Shown: positions 52,790-61,417, counted from the first letter of the stretch. The stretch is 64,000 nt of DNA from Trinickia violacea (GCF_005280735.1 NZ_CP040077.1:434001-498000), one strand, 5' to 3'. Notes: generated by a model from the sequence alone, not told the origin. Translations and numbers: made by a program.

Positions 52790-54772
52790 ATGAGCACCGC
52801 GGAACGAGGCGCCTACGAGCCGGACCGCTTCGCGCGATATGCCAAAATAGTCGATCCCCATCGACTGGAATCCGCCACCGTGACGCGCCGCCTGATCGTC
52901 GTTATCGCGCTTCTCGCGACGCTCGCGGCGGCCTGCGCGCTGACGTGGAGCATCACGTGGCAACGCGGCGCCGACGAGCTGCGGCGCAACGCGGCGGTCC
53001 GCGCGGACCGCACGACGAACGCGCTCAAGAGCACGCTCGAGCGCTACGAATCGCTGCCTTACCTGCTCTCCGAGCATCCCCTTGTGCAAGACGTGCTCGC
53101 CGATCCCACAGCGGACGGCGTCGCGCGCGCCAACCGCTACCTGGAAGACGTCAACCGCCACGCGCGCGCGACGCAAACCTACATCATCCGCGCCGACGGC
53201 TTGTGCGTCGCGGCGAGCAACTGGGACCGGCCGGACAGCTTCGTCGGCGTCCAATATCTCTTCAGACCGTACTTCGTCGATGCCGTGAAAGGCGGCGTCG
53301 GCCGCTTCTTCGGCATCGGCACGATCTCGCACGATCCCGGCTACTTCATCTCGCAGCCGGTCTATCGCGACGGCAAGATCGTCGGCGTCGTGGTCGTCAA
53401 GCTCAACCTCGAATGGTTTCCCGGCACCGATGCGTTCGAGCCGCTCGTCGTCACGGACGATCACGGCGTGATCTTCCTGTCGTCGGTGCCGGCGTGGAAA
53501 TATCACACGGTGCGGCCGCTGTCCGGGTCGGTCACGACGTCGATCTTCGAGACGCGCCAATACGCTCAGCAGACCATCGCGCCATTGCCGATGACGATCG
53601 AGCGAACGCTCGAAGACGATGCGCGGATCGTGCGCATCGGCGGCGGGCGGCTCGCGCCGCGCTATCTCGAGACGCGCCGCTCGGTCGGCGTGCCGGACTG
53701 GCATCTGATCACGATGGCGTCCGTCGATGCGGTCGACGCCGACGCGCGCAACGCCACGGTCGTCACCGGTTTCGGCTTTGTGTCGCTCTGTCTGCTCGGT
53801 TTCTATTGGCGCATGCGCCGCGCGCGCGTGCGCGAGATGGTCAAGAGCCGCGCGTTGCTGCAGAAGGCGTATGCGGAGTTGAACGAGCGCGTCGCGGAGC
53901 GGACCGCGGACTTGTCCGAAGCGAATGAGCAATTGCAGAAGGAAGTCGGCGAGCGTACGCGCGCCGAGCAGGAGCTGCGCGCGGCGCACGACGAACTCGT
54001 GCAGGCCAGCAAGCTCGCCGCGCTCGGCCAGATGGCGGCGGGCATCACGCACGAATTGAATCAGCCGCTCGCTGCGCTGCGCGGCTTTTCGGATAACACG
54101 CGCGTGCTACTGGAGCGCGGCGATCAGGCGGCCGCGCGCGAGAACCTCGAGGCGATCGCCGCGCTCACCGAGCGCATGGGCAAGATCACGAATCAGCTCA
54201 AGTTGTTCGTCGGACGCGCCCGGCCGCGAAACGAGCGCGCGCCGGTTGCGCGAGCCCTGCGCAATTCGCTGACCCTGCTGCAAAAGCGCTTGCACGGTGT
54301 CGTGCTGGATGTCTCGCTGACGACGGCCGATCGCCCGGAGTTTGCAGACGTTCCCTCGACGCATCTCGCGTTCGACGTGAACGACGAGCACCCGACGCTC
54401 GTCGCGCGCTGCGACGACCTGCGTCTCGAACAAGTGCTCATCAATCTGATCGGCAACGCGCTCGACGCGGTCGCCGGGCTGGCCGAGCCGCGCATCGCCA
54501 TCGAGATCGAGGCGGCTGTCACGTCGCTCTCGATCACCGTGCGCGACAACGGCCCCGGCATCGCCGCCGACGCGCTGCCGCGTCTTTTCGAGCCGTTCTT
54601 CACGACGAAGGAAATGGGGCAGGGGCTTGGCCTCGGCCTCGCGATCTCGTCGTCGATTGCGCGCGATTGCGGCGGCTCGCTCACGGCGAAGAACGCGGAC
54701 GAAGGCGGCGCGGTCTTCGTCTTGACGCTGCGCCGCGCGCGCACGCATAGTCCCGACACGCTTCCTTCGTGA
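52790..54772 (+). CDS. dctB: C4-dicarboxylate sensor histidine kinase DctB
   Basis: A 660-residue membrane kinase. Helix 1 is LIVVIALLATLAAACALTWSI. A double-PAS/Cache periplasmic sensor (about 55-325) contains RPYFVDAVKGGVGRFFGIGTISHDPGYFISQPVY, the DctB dicarboxylate-binding region. Helix 2 is VVTGFGFVSLCLLGFYW. A coiled coil (RALLQKAYAELNERVAERTADLSEANEQLQKEVGERTRAEQEL) precedes the kinase. His in GITHELNQPLAALRGFSDN is the phosphorylation site. The N box is NLIGNALDAV, and the G boxes are DNGPGIA and GLGLGLAIS. The gene is in the same direction as dctA and dctD. Confidence 0.95.
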   Translation: MSTAERGAYEPDRFARYAKIVDPHRLESATVTRRLIVVIALLATLAAACALTWSITWQRGADELRRNAAVRADRTTNALKSTLERYESLPYLLSEHPLVQDVLADPTADGVARANRYLEDVNRHARATQTYIIRADGLCVAASNWDRPDSFVGVQYLFRPYFVDAVKGGVGRFFGIGTISHDPGYFISQPVYRDGKIVGVVVVKLNLEWFPGTDAFEPLVVTDDHGVIFLSSVPAWKYHTVRPLSGSVTTSIFETRQYAQQTIAPLPMTIERTLEDDARIVRIGGGRLAPRYLETRRSVGVPDWHLITMASVDAVDADARNATVVTGFGFVSLCLLGFYWRMRRARVREMVKSRALLQKAYAELNERVAERTADLSEANEQLQKEVGERTRAEQELRAAHDELVQASKLAALGQMAAGITHELNQPLAALRGFSDNTRVLLERGDQAAARENLEAIAALTERMGKITNQLKLFVGRARPRNERAPVARALRNSLTLLQKRLHGVVLDVSLTTADRPEFADVPSTHLAFDVNDEHPTLVARCDDLRLEQVLINLIGNALDAVAGLAEPRIAIEIEAAVTSLSITVRDNGPGIAADALPRLFEPFFTTKEMGQGLGLGLAISSSIARDCGGSLTAKNADEGGAVFVLTLRRARTHSPDTLPS

Positions 54773-54808
54773 ATGGAATGCGCCCTTTCAAGTGACAAGT
54801 GACAAGCG

Positions 54809-56215
54809 ATGGCGAACGGCCTGCAAGTGATCTATATCGAGGACGACGAACTGGTGCGCCGCGCCAGCGTGCAGAGCCTGCAATTGGCCGGCTTTGACGT
54901 GGACGGTTATGCGTCGGCCGAAGCGGCGCTGCGCGCGAGCGGCGCTTCCACCGGCGAGGGCGGCGCCATCGGCAGCGACTTTCCCGGCGTGATCGTCAGC
55001 GACATCCGCTTGCCCGGGATGAGCGGTCTGGAGTTGCTTGCTCAATGCCGTGCGCGCGCGCCGGACGTGCCGGTGATCCTCGTCACCGGCCACGGCGACA
55101 TCTCGATGGCTGTCCAAGCGATGCGCGACGGTGCGTATGACTTCATCGAGAAGCCGTTCGCGTCCGAGCGTTTGATCGAAACTGTGCGGCGTGCTTTGGA
55201 GCGCCGCATGCTCGTGCTCGAAAACCTCGCGCTGCGACGCGAGCTGGCCGGGCAGAACGCGGTTGCGCCGGGCATCATCGGCCGCAGTCCGGCGATCGAG
55301 CAGGTGAGAAAGCTGATCGCAAACGTCGCGCCCACTGATGCCTCGGTGCTGGTCAACGGCGACACCGGCGCCGGCAAGGAATTGATTGCGCGCAGTCTGC
55401 ATGACATGTCGCCGCGGCGCGCGAAGCCTTTCGTCGCGCTCAATTGCGGCGCGCTGCCGGAGCCGATGTTCGAATCGGAGATGTTCGGCTACGAGCCAGG
55501 GGCCTTTACCGGTGCGGCAAAACGCCGCATCGGCAAGCTCGAGCACGCGTCGGGCGGCACGCTTTTCCTCGACGAGATCGAAAGCATGCCGCTCTCGCTG
55601 CAGGTGAAGCTGTTGCGCGTGCTGCAGGACGGCGTGCTGGAGCGGCTCGGCTCGAACCAGCCGATTCGCGTGAATTGCCGTGTGATCGCGGCGGCCAAGG
55701 GCGACATGGCCGAGCACGTGGCGGCGGGCACGTTCCGGCAGGACCTGCTTTATCGGTTGAACGTCGTGACGATCGCGCTGCCGCCGCTCGCCGAACGACG
55801 CGAAGACATCGTCCCGCTTTTCGAGCACTTCCTGCTCGATGCGGCCGTGCGGTATGGGCGTCCGGCGCCGATCCTGACGGACGGACAACGGGCTGCGCTC
55901 ATGCGGCGCGACTGGCCCGGCAACGTCCGCGAGTTGCGAAATGCCGCGGATCGCTTCGTGCTCGGCATCGCCGACGGGCTCGGCGAGGCGGCGCACGGCG
56001 CTGCGGGCGAAGCGGCGACGGCATCGCTCAAGGAGCAAGTCGAACAATTCGAACGCGCCGCTATCGCGCAAGCGCTGGAGCAGGCGGGCGGGGCAGTGGC
56101 GCAGGCCGCCGACCGGCTGCAGGTCGGCAAAGCGACGCTCTACGAGAAGATCAAGCGGTACGGCCTCGCGGACCGAGGCGACGCCGGCAAAGAGGGCGAC
56201 AAGGAAGCGGGCTGA
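54809..56215 (+). CDS. dctD: Sigma-54-dependent response regulator DctD
   Basis: A 468-residue NtrC-type regulator. The receiver domain has Asp65 in VIVSDIRLPG, with a small insertion before it (ASTGEGGAIGSD). The AAA+ domain has Walker A GDTGAGKELIARSLH, the sigma-54-contacting loop EPGAFTGA, Walker B GGTLFLDEIESMPL and the sensor/arginine-finger region FRQDLLYRLNVVTIALPPLAERREDI. The C-terminal Fis-type helix-turn-helix is LEQAGGAVAQAADRLQVGKATLYEKIKRYGL. It should activate the sigma-54 promoter of dctA when DctB senses dicarboxylates. Confidence 0.96.
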   Translation: MANGLQVIYIEDDELVRRASVQSLQLAGFDVDGYASAEAALRASGASTGEGGAIGSDFPGVIVSDIRLPGMSGLELLAQCRARAPDVPVILVTGHGDISMAVQAMRDGAYDFIEKPFASERLIETVRRALERRMLVLENLALRRELAGQNAVAPGIIGRSPAIEQVRKLIANVAPTDASVLVNGDTGAGKELIARSLHDMSPRRAKPFVALNCGALPEPMFESEMFGYEPGAFTGAAKRRIGKLEHASGGTLFLDEIESMPLSLQVKLLRVLQDGVLERLGSNQPIRVNCRVIAAAKGDMAEHVAAGTFRQDLLYRLNVVTIALPPLAERREDIVPLFEHFLLDAAVRYGRPAPILTDGQRAALMRRDWPGNVRELRNAADRFVLGIADGLGEAAHGAAGEAATASLKEQVEQFERAAIAQALEQAGGAVAQAADRLQVGKATLYEKIKRYGLADRGDAGKEGDKEAG

Positions 56216-56234
56216 AGATAGGGCGGCGGGCGCT

Positions 56235-56765
56235 TCAGGTCGTGCTCAACGCCTTCGAAAGCAGCTGATCGAGCTCCGCGAACTCCGGCTCGCCGACATA
56301 GCGCTTCAGGATCTTGCCGTCTTTGTCGACCAGGAACGTGGTCGGCGTGAGCTGCACGTTGCCGAATTGCTTGGCGGCGCTGCCGTCGTCCATCGCGACC
56401 TTGAACGGCAACTGGCGGGTTTGCGCATAGTTCACCACATACATCGGCGCGTCGTAGTTCATCGCCACCGCCACGAACTCGAGCCCCTGGCCCTTGTAGC
56501 GGTTGTACGTGTCGATCATCTGCGGCATTTCCTTCATGCAGGTCTCGCAGTTGGTCGCCCAGAAGTTGACCAGATAGACCTTGCCTTTGAGATCGGCCGT
56601 CGAAATCTTCTGCCCGGAGAGCAGCGTGAAAGTTGCGTCGGGCACTTTTTGCTGGCTGCCGAACGCAAAATAACCGGCGACGGCGATGGCGGCAGCCACG
56701 ATTGCCATCGCGACATAGCGGATGGGATTCGGGCGGCGCGTCGTGGAAGCGGGAGTCTGACTCAT
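56235..56765 (-). CDS. TlpA-like thiol:disulfide protein
   Basis: A 176-residue membrane-anchored thioredoxin. The start at 56765 gives MSQTPASTTRRPNPIRYVAMAIVAAAIAVAGYFAF, an N-terminal anchor. The soluble domain then has LKGKVYLVNFWATNCETCMKEMPQM with redox Cys73 and Cys76 (CETC). The cis-Pro region is VQLTPTTFLVDKDGKILKRYVGEPEF. It is a periplasmic reductant of the TlpA/ResA kind, possibly for cytochrome c assembly or DsbA-like partners. It converges on dctD, with 19 bp between the stops, and has no operon partner. Confidence 0.92.
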   Translation of the reverse strand: MSQTPASTTRRPNPIRYVAMAIVAAAIAVAGYFAFGSQQKVPDATFTLLSGQKISTADLKGKVYLVNFWATNCETCMKEMPQMIDTYNRYKGQGLEFVAVAMNYDAPMYVVNYAQTRQLPFKVAMDDGSAAKQFGNVQLTPTTFLVDKDGKILKRYVGEPEFAELDQLLSKALSTT

Positions 56766-56954
56766 GGATCGAACCTCGGAAGCGCTCAAGCGTGGAAAGC
56801 GCGGCAAAGAAGCGCAACTATTGTACAGTCGCGTCGCGGATTTCGCATGGGCGGCGGTACGGCCGGATTGCTGAGCTTCGGTATAACGGAGACAGATCCG
56901 GTCGCCCGCCACAGCCGCTTATTTTGCTTTTCCTCTTGTCGCCGGCGCCTTGGC

Positions 56955-57413
56955 TCAGTCCTCGTAGTGCTTGTGATGCTTGTACTTCTTCTTGTAGCCG
57001 TGGTCGTAGCCGTGGTCGTAGCCGTAGCCGTGGTCATCGGCATACGAATTGTTGCGCGAGATATTGCCGCCGAGGGCCGCACCCGCGCCGCCGCCGAGCG
57101 CCGCGCCGACCAGTCCGCCCGTGGTGCCGCCCATCGCATTGCCCGCCGCAGTGCCGGCCCCGCCGCCGAGCGCGCCGCCGACGATGGCGCCCGTGCGCTC
57201 GCGCCTGTTCGACGTCACCGCGCCACCGGCACCGCCGCCCACGGCGCCACCGATCACCGCGCCGGTGCTGCCGCCAATCGCGTTGCCGACCGCCGCGCCG
57301 GCAACGCCGCCAAGCGCGCCGCCGAGCGCGTTATTCATGTCGCCCGCCACAGCAGGCAGCGAAGCGGCAGCCGAGACTGCGACAAGCGAAATCCCCACAA
57401 TTTTCTTCAGCAT
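56955..57413 (-). CDS. Exported glycine-zipper protein
   Basis: A 152-residue protein with signal peptide MLKKIVGISLVAVSAAASLPAVAG. The middle is made of repeated glycine-zipper motifs (GGALGGVAGAAVGNAIGGSTGAVIGGAVGGGAGG, later GGALGGGAGTAAGNAMGGTTGG). The tail is rich in His, Tyr, Asp and Lys (DHGYGYDHGYDHGYKKKYKHHKHYED). Glycine zippers pack helices in membranes and are found in outer-membrane or envelope-stress proteins. The metal-binding-like tail is a repeat of DHGY. The start at 57413 is chosen for the signal peptide. No exact function can be given. Confidence 0.82.
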   Translation of the reverse strand: MLKKIVGISLVAVSAAASLPAVAGDMNNALGGALGGVAGAAVGNAIGGSTGAVIGGAVGGGAGGAVTSNRRERTGAIVGGALGGGAGTAAGNAMGGTTGGLVGAALGGGAGAALGGNISRNNSYADDHGYGYDHGYDHGYKKKYKHHKHYED

Positions 57414-57674
57414 CTGGTTTACCCGTGGTTTTGAGATAGCGGGCGCCAGTGTAGCAGTCGGTCCGAAAGAGATCTGTAAAAATATGTGAGGATTACGCAT
57501 GGGTTTGATACAGGTTGCGCAGAGGGCAAGTTGGCCAGCTTCGTTGTTATTTGAGGCTCGATAGAGCCGGTGCGCCTTGTGCGGAGCGGGTCGTATCGGC
57601 GGCGGTTTGCCCCATAAGATAAGATCGCGGCGACCCGCGTTTTGCCTCGTTCCCGTTTTCAGGTCATCCGTCTT

Positions 57675-58346
57675 ATGTTTCGGTCCGCTTTTAATCTTCT
57701 TGCGCCGTTGCCTGCCGCCAAGCGCGTGATTTCCCGTGCTGCCTTCGGCTTCGGCTTCGGCTTCGGCATTCGTTCATCGAGCCACGGCTCCGCCCTCGCC
57801 AGCCCAGGCGCAGCCGTGCTGCGAGCGTTTGCCGGCGCCGCCATCTTGGGCTGTGCGCTCACCGCATGTTCGCCGGACTACGATTGGCGCACGATCATGA
57901 ACAGTGCGGACGGCTACACGATCGACCTGCCGGCAAAACCGCTGAACGATGAGCGCGATGTCGATATCGGCGGCGCGCGTATGAAGATGAAGATGCAGTC
58001 GGCGCATGCCGAGGGTGTGGTTTTCGCGGTCGGCACGGTGATACTGCCGAGCGACGACCCGCAACTGCGGCAAGCGGTGCTCGACTACCTGCGTACAGGA
58101 TTGGCGCGCAACCTGGGCGCGGCCCCCGAGGCGCGTACTACCCAAGTCCCGCTTGCTGCGGGCGGCATGGTGCCGGGCCTCGAGATGAGCGTGAGCGGCG
58201 ACGCGGGCGAGAAGCGCGAGCACAGGACGATACAGGTGCGTCTCGTTGCCCGCGGCAAGCATGTGTACCAGGCGGCCATCATCGCCGACAAGGCACCGCC
58301 CCAGGAGCAAGTCGATCAGTTCTTCCAGTCGTTCAAGCTCTATTGA
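57675..58346 (+). CDS. Lipoprotein of unknown function
   Basis: A 223-residue protein from the ATG at 57675. A long N-terminal region with a Gly/Phe run (FGFGFGFG, encoded by four copies of TTCGGC) leads to a hydrophobic segment and a lipobox: AFAGAAILGCALTAC. The mature part contains YDWRTIMNSADGYTIDLPAKPLNDERDVDIGGARMKMKMQSAHAEGVVFAVGTVIL and ends EQVDQFFQSFKLY, the pattern of a small periplasmic beta-sandwich. The real export signal may start later, since the first 55 residues are unusually long. The TTCGGC hexamer run keeps frame if its copy number changes. Confidence 0.75.
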   Translation: MFRSAFNLLAPLPAAKRVISRAAFGFGFGFGIRSSSHGSALASPGAAVLRAFAGAAILGCALTACSPDYDWRTIMNSADGYTIDLPAKPLNDERDVDIGGARMKMKMQSAHAEGVVFAVGTVILPSDDPQLRQAVLDYLRTGLARNLGAAPEARTTQVPLAAGGMVPGLEMSVSGDAGEKREHRTIQVRLVARGKHVYQAAIIADKAPPQEQVDQFFQSFKLY

Positions 58347-58680
58347 TCGTCGGGACGCTGAGGGCGCGAAAAGCGCGCCTAAGATCGAGCCTTAAAGTGA
58401 AAGTTCCTTCATAGGATGTGTCGCTAATTGCCGGATTTTGCGGCGGTTTTTTTAGCTATCCACAGCTGTTGTGGATAACTTTGTTGAAAACTCTTTCGCA
58501 CGAGCCCCAGAACCCCGTCCTGCGGGCCTTTCCTTAAATTGCCCCGAAAGGCGGCAACGGGGAAAATTCAAATAAATCAAAGGGCTGCGAATAATCCTTC
58601 GGGCGATCCCTTCAAACGAGCAATTGAAGCGGCGATGCCGGGAAATGTGCATAAGTCAAGTCTTGACAGCACCGGCCGGC
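58347..58680. other. Intergenic region with several DnaA-box-like sites
   Basis: A 334-bp gap without a gene. It holds a hairpin GGGCGCG-AAAA-GCGCGCC near 58363-58380 and a T-rich stretch near 58447. An opposed pair of DnaA boxes and a third variant box are listed separately. GTCAAG-TCTTGAC forms a palindrome at 58655-58667. Confidence 0.5.
58456..58478. promoter_or_regulatory. Opposed pair of DnaA boxes
   Basis: CTATCCACA (58456-58464) and TGTGGATAA (58470-58478). The second is the perfect reverse complement of the DnaA box TTATCCACA; the first has one mismatch. They face each other with five bases between. A variant box TGTGCATAA follows at 58646-58654. Confidence 0.55.
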
Positions 58681-60282
58681 CTACGACGGTGAGAAAACGC
58701 GACGATATTGCACCGCTTCGGCGACCTGCGCGGCGTTCGGGGTGTCGTTCCCGGCGAGATCGGCAACCGAGCGCACGACCTTCAACACGCGGTAGTAGGC
58801 GCGCGCCGACCAGCCGAACCGCTCGCCCGCCTCGCGCAGCAACGCCTCGCCCGTGGCATCGGGGCGGCAGACTTCGTCGACCTCGCGCCCGCTCAACTCG
58901 CGGTTCATCTTCCCCTGCCGCATGAGCTGGCGCTCGCGTGCCGTGACGACACGCGCGGCGATCGACGCGCTCGATTCCCCATCCGCCGACGAGCGCGCCG
59001 CCAATTCCGCCGGTGTCAGCGCGGGGATTTCGATTTGAATGTCGATCCGGTCCAAGAGCGGCCCCGAAAGCTTGCGCAGATAGCGCGTGGCGATCTCCGG
59101 CGTGCAGCGGCAGCGGCCGTTCGGATCGCCCCGCCAGCCGCATGGGCACGGATTCATCGCCGCGATCAATTGGCAGGCGGCCGGGAAGTCGGCTTGCAGC
59201 GCGGCCCGCGAGATCGTGATGCGGCCGGCCTCGAGCGGTTCGCGCAGCGTCTCGAGCACGTGGCGGTCGAACTCGGGCAGCTCGTCCAAGAAGAGCACGC
59301 CGAGGTGAGCCAGCGTGATCTCGCCGGGCTGCGGCGGGTTGCGTCCGCCGACCAGGGCCGCCGCGCTCGACGAATGATGGGGTGCGCGAAACGGCCGCTG
59401 CCGCCATTGGGCCGGCGAGAACCCGAGCATGCTGGCCGATAGCAGCGCGGCGGACGTGAGCGCTTCGTCGTCGCTCATGGGCGGCAGCAGGCCCGGCAGA
59501 CGCGCCGCGAGCATCGACTTGCCCGCGCCGGGCGGCCCGACCATCAGCATGTGATGACCGCCGGCCGCGGCGACCTCCAGCGCGCGGCGCGCGCCGCTCT
59601 GGCCGATCACATCGGCCATGTCCGGTTGTGCAGCGGGCGTCGCACTGCCGATCGAAGGCGCCGCGACCGGCGAGAGCCGCCCGTCTTCAGCGCCGGCGAG
59701 GTGAGCGCAGAGCGAAGGCAAATCCGCTGCGCCGTAGACGTCGACGCCTGGCACGAGAGCGGCTTCGCTGGCGCTGTCGAGCGGCAGATAGAGCTCGGGG
59801 GTGCGGGAGTGGCCAGGATCGGGGAGGGCGGCCCTTAAGACGCTGTCGGCGTCGGCTGACGAGCGCTCATCGCGGCCATGCCCATGACCGCGCGCCGTGC
59901 CGCACGCCATGGCGAACGCGCCGCGCATCGGCCGCAATGCGCCGGTCAGCGATAGTTCGCCCGCGAATTCGCGGTGCGCGAGCGCTTCGGCCGGAATCTG
60001 ACCGCTCGCGGCCAGGATGCCGAGTGCGATCGGCAAATCGAAGCGCCCCGATTCCTTCGGCAGATCAGCCGGCGCGAGATTGACGGTGATCCGCCGCACG
60101 GGAAACTCGAAGCCGCAGTTCTGCAGCGCGGCGCGCACGCGCTCGCGGCTTTCGCGAACTTCGAGATCGGGCAAGCCGACGATCGAAAACGACGGCAGCC
60201 CGTTGGCGAGATGGACTTCGACGGTCACTTCAGGCGCACGGCCAGCGGCCGGCGCGCGTGAGCGCACCACGGCAAGCGACAT
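58681..60282 (-). CDS. comM: ComM/YifB-type AAA+ ATPase
   Basis: A 533-residue magnesium-chelatase-like AAA+ protein. The N-terminal ChlI-like domain begins SLAVVRSRAPAAGRAPEVTVEVHLANGLPSFSIVGLPDLEVRESRERVRAALQNCGF. Walker A is MVGPPGAGKSMLAARLPGLLPP and Walker B is GVLFLDELPEF. A zinc-finger-like segment in the ATPase reads MNPCPCGWRGDPNGRCRC. The C-terminal domain has RLSAR-type RFGWSARAYYRVLKVVRSVADLAG. ComM helicases migrate branches during natural transformation. It overlaps no other gene; ubiK lies upstream on the same strand. Confidence 0.95.
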   Translation of the reverse strand: MSLAVVRSRAPAAGRAPEVTVEVHLANGLPSFSIVGLPDLEVRESRERVRAALQNCGFEFPVRRITVNLAPADLPKESGRFDLPIALGILAASGQIPAEALAHREFAGELSLTGALRPMRGAFAMACGTARGHGHGRDERSSADADSVLRAALPDPGHSRTPELYLPLDSASEAALVPGVDVYGAADLPSLCAHLAGAEDGRLSPVAAPSIGSATPAAQPDMADVIGQSGARRALEVAAAGGHHMLMVGPPGAGKSMLAARLPGLLPPMSDDEALTSAALLSASMLGFSPAQWRQRPFRAPHHSSSAAALVGGRNPPQPGEITLAHLGVLFLDELPEFDRHVLETLREPLEAGRITISRAALQADFPAACQLIAAMNPCPCGWRGDPNGRCRCTPEIATRYLRKLSGPLLDRIDIQIEIPALTPAELAARSSADGESSASIAARVVTARERQLMRQGKMNRELSGREVDEVCRPDATGEALLREAGERFGWSARAYYRVLKVVRSVADLAGNDTPNAAQVAEAVQYRRVFSPS

Positions 60283-60383
60283 GTTTTCTCCCTGCTAAAG
60301 AGGCGCCGCTGCTGCCGCCGCCCCTTCGTTTCTAACGACTTCTCGGCTCGCTTGCCGGTGAGGCTCAATAGACGATCAGGACA

Positions 60384-60638
60384 TCAGGAGTCTTGCGAGG
60401 TGGAAAGCTTTTGCTCGAGCTCGGCGACGCGCCGCTCGAGCTCCTCGAGCCGCGCGCGGGTCCGCACGAGCACCTGGGTCTGCGTATCGAACTCTTCGCG
60501 CGTGACCAGATCGAGCTTCGAAAAGCCTTGCGACAGCATGGCCTTCACGTTGCGCTCGACATCCTTGGCCGGCGAGTGCTTGAGCAGCTCGCTCATGCGG
60601 TTCTGAAAGTCGTTAAAGACATCGTTCGGTTGCTTCAT
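60384..60638 (-). CDS. ubiK: Ubiquinone biosynthesis accessory factor UbiK
   Basis: An 84-residue member of the YqiC/BMFP family. It starts MKQPNDVFNDFQNRMSELLKHSPAKDVERNVKAMLSQGFSKLDLVTREEFDTQTQVL and ends in a coiled coil (ARLEELERRVAELEQKLS). In E. coli UbiK aids the UbiJ-containing biosynthetic complex, probably at lipid surfaces. AAGGGGAAC precedes the start. The upstream region is divergent from the glnK control region, a conserved Burkholderia arrangement. Confidence 0.93.
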   Translation of the reverse strand: MKQPNDVFNDFQNRMSELLKHSPAKDVERNVKAMLSQGFSKLDLVTREEFDTQTQVLVRTRARLEELERRVAELEQKLSTSQDS

Positions 60639-60702
60639 AAGTTCCCCTTGGCTGCACGAAAAACGTGCATCTATCGTTTCGGCCGCGCATCGCATGCATG
60701 AA

Positions 60703-60761
60703 TGAGCGAATTTGGTGCGCGCCCGGCTTTCTTTGCCACGCCCGTGAGCGCGTTTGGTGCG
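60703..60761. promoter_or_regulatory. Two NtrC-like enhancer sites for glnK-amtB
   Basis: TGAGCGAATTTGGTGCG (60703-60719) and TGAGCGCGTTTGGTGCG (60745-60761). The right half TTTGGTGC matches the NtrC consensus TGCACCA-N3-TGGTGCA well, and the left half matches only partly. The two are 42 bp apart, four helical turns, and lie roughly 170-220 bp upstream of the sigma-54 start. Both features are typical of enhancer pairs. Confidence 0.6.
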
Positions 60762-60901
60762 TGCTTCGGCGTGTAAGGCGTCTGAACACTCTAGCAACGA
60801 TCCCGACACCACGCCAGCGAGTCGGCCCGGCGTTAGCCATCAGGCCGATGCAGCACGCCGCCACCTCGATTTGCATCTTTGTTCGCGCCAATCGCAACAC
60901 A

Positions 60902-60917
60902 TGGCACGCGAGTTGCT
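60902..60917 (+). promoter_or_regulatory. Sigma-54 promoter of glnK-amtB
   Basis: TGGCACGCGAGTTGCT: a full match to TGGCACG-N4-TTGCW with GG and GC ten bases apart. The start is expected near 60928, about 150 bases before the glnK ATG. Confidence 0.85.
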
Positions 60918-61037
60918 GTTGTTAGCCGGCACTCGCTGGCGCGCATTGTAGCGGCGCTTAGCGAATCGGCGTGGCTAACGGGTACGGAAGCGTACTGAAC
61001 GGGAGCGGCCACGGCCGACGCACAAGGCATCCGCACG

Positions 61038-61066
61038 GGTTACGCAAATAAGGTTACGCAAACTAA
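61038..61066 (+). repeat. Tandem 14-bp direct repeat just upstream of glnK
   Basis: GGTTACGCAAATAA is followed directly by GGTTACGCAAACTAA. The second copy ends a few bases before the ribosome-binding site (AGGA) of glnK. It lies inside the transcribed leader, so it could be an RNA or protein site. Confidence 0.75.
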
Positions 61067-61078
61067 AGCGAGGATTCT

Positions 61079-61417
61079 ATGAAGCTCATTACCGCAATCA
61101 TCAAGCCGTTCAAGCTCGATGAGGCGCGCGAAGCCTTGTCGGCCATCGGCGTCTCAGGGATCACGGTGACCGAAGTGAAGGGGTTCGGTCGCCAGAAGGG
61201 GCACACCGAGCTGTACCGCGGGGCCGAGTACGTGGTCGATTTTCTGCCGAAGGTGAAGATCGAGGCCGCCGTGACGGACGATCTCGTCGAACAGGCGATC
61301 GAAGCGATCGAGCGCGCTGCGCGCACCGGAAAGATCGGCGACGGGAAGATTTTCGTCACCCCGATCGAACAAGTGGTTCGGATCCGCACCGGCGAGACCG
61401 GCGCGGACGCCCTGTAA
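61079..61417 (+). CDS. glnK: Nitrogen regulatory protein P-II (GlnK)
   Basis: A 112-residue PII trimer subunit. It begins MKLITAIIKPFKLDEAREALSAIGVSGITVTEVKGFGRQKGHTELYRGAEY, with Tyr51, the uridylylation site, in the T-loop. The B-loop is TGKIGDGKIFV and the C-loop includes RIRTGETGADAL. GlnK senses 2-oxoglutarate and ATP/ADP and blocks AmtB when nitrogen is plentiful. It is directly followed by amtB (31 bp), the classic pairing. Nitrogen control through sigma-54 and NtrC is supported by the upstream sites. Confidence 0.97.
   Translation: MKLITAIIKPFKLDEAREALSAIGVSGITVTEVKGFGRQKGHTELYRGAEYVVDFLPKVKIEAAVTDDLVEQAIEAIERAARTGKIGDGKIFVTPIEQVVRIRTGETGADAL

Noticed and set aside
51317..54052. Long open frame (about 911 codons) antisense to dctA and dctB
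   Set aside because: It mirrors codon structure of genes on the other strand; composition (Arg, His, Asp, Glu repeats) is typical of GC-rich antisense frames.
58347..58680. Chromosomal origin of replication
   Set aside because: DnaA-like boxes are present, but dnaA, dnaN or other origin-linked genes are absent and the number of boxes is low. It is recorded only as a box cluster.
60703..61078. Second possible coding frames across the glnK control region
   Set aside because: Several frames exist on both strands, but the region has a promoter, enhancer-like sites and repeats, and the frames show no family features.
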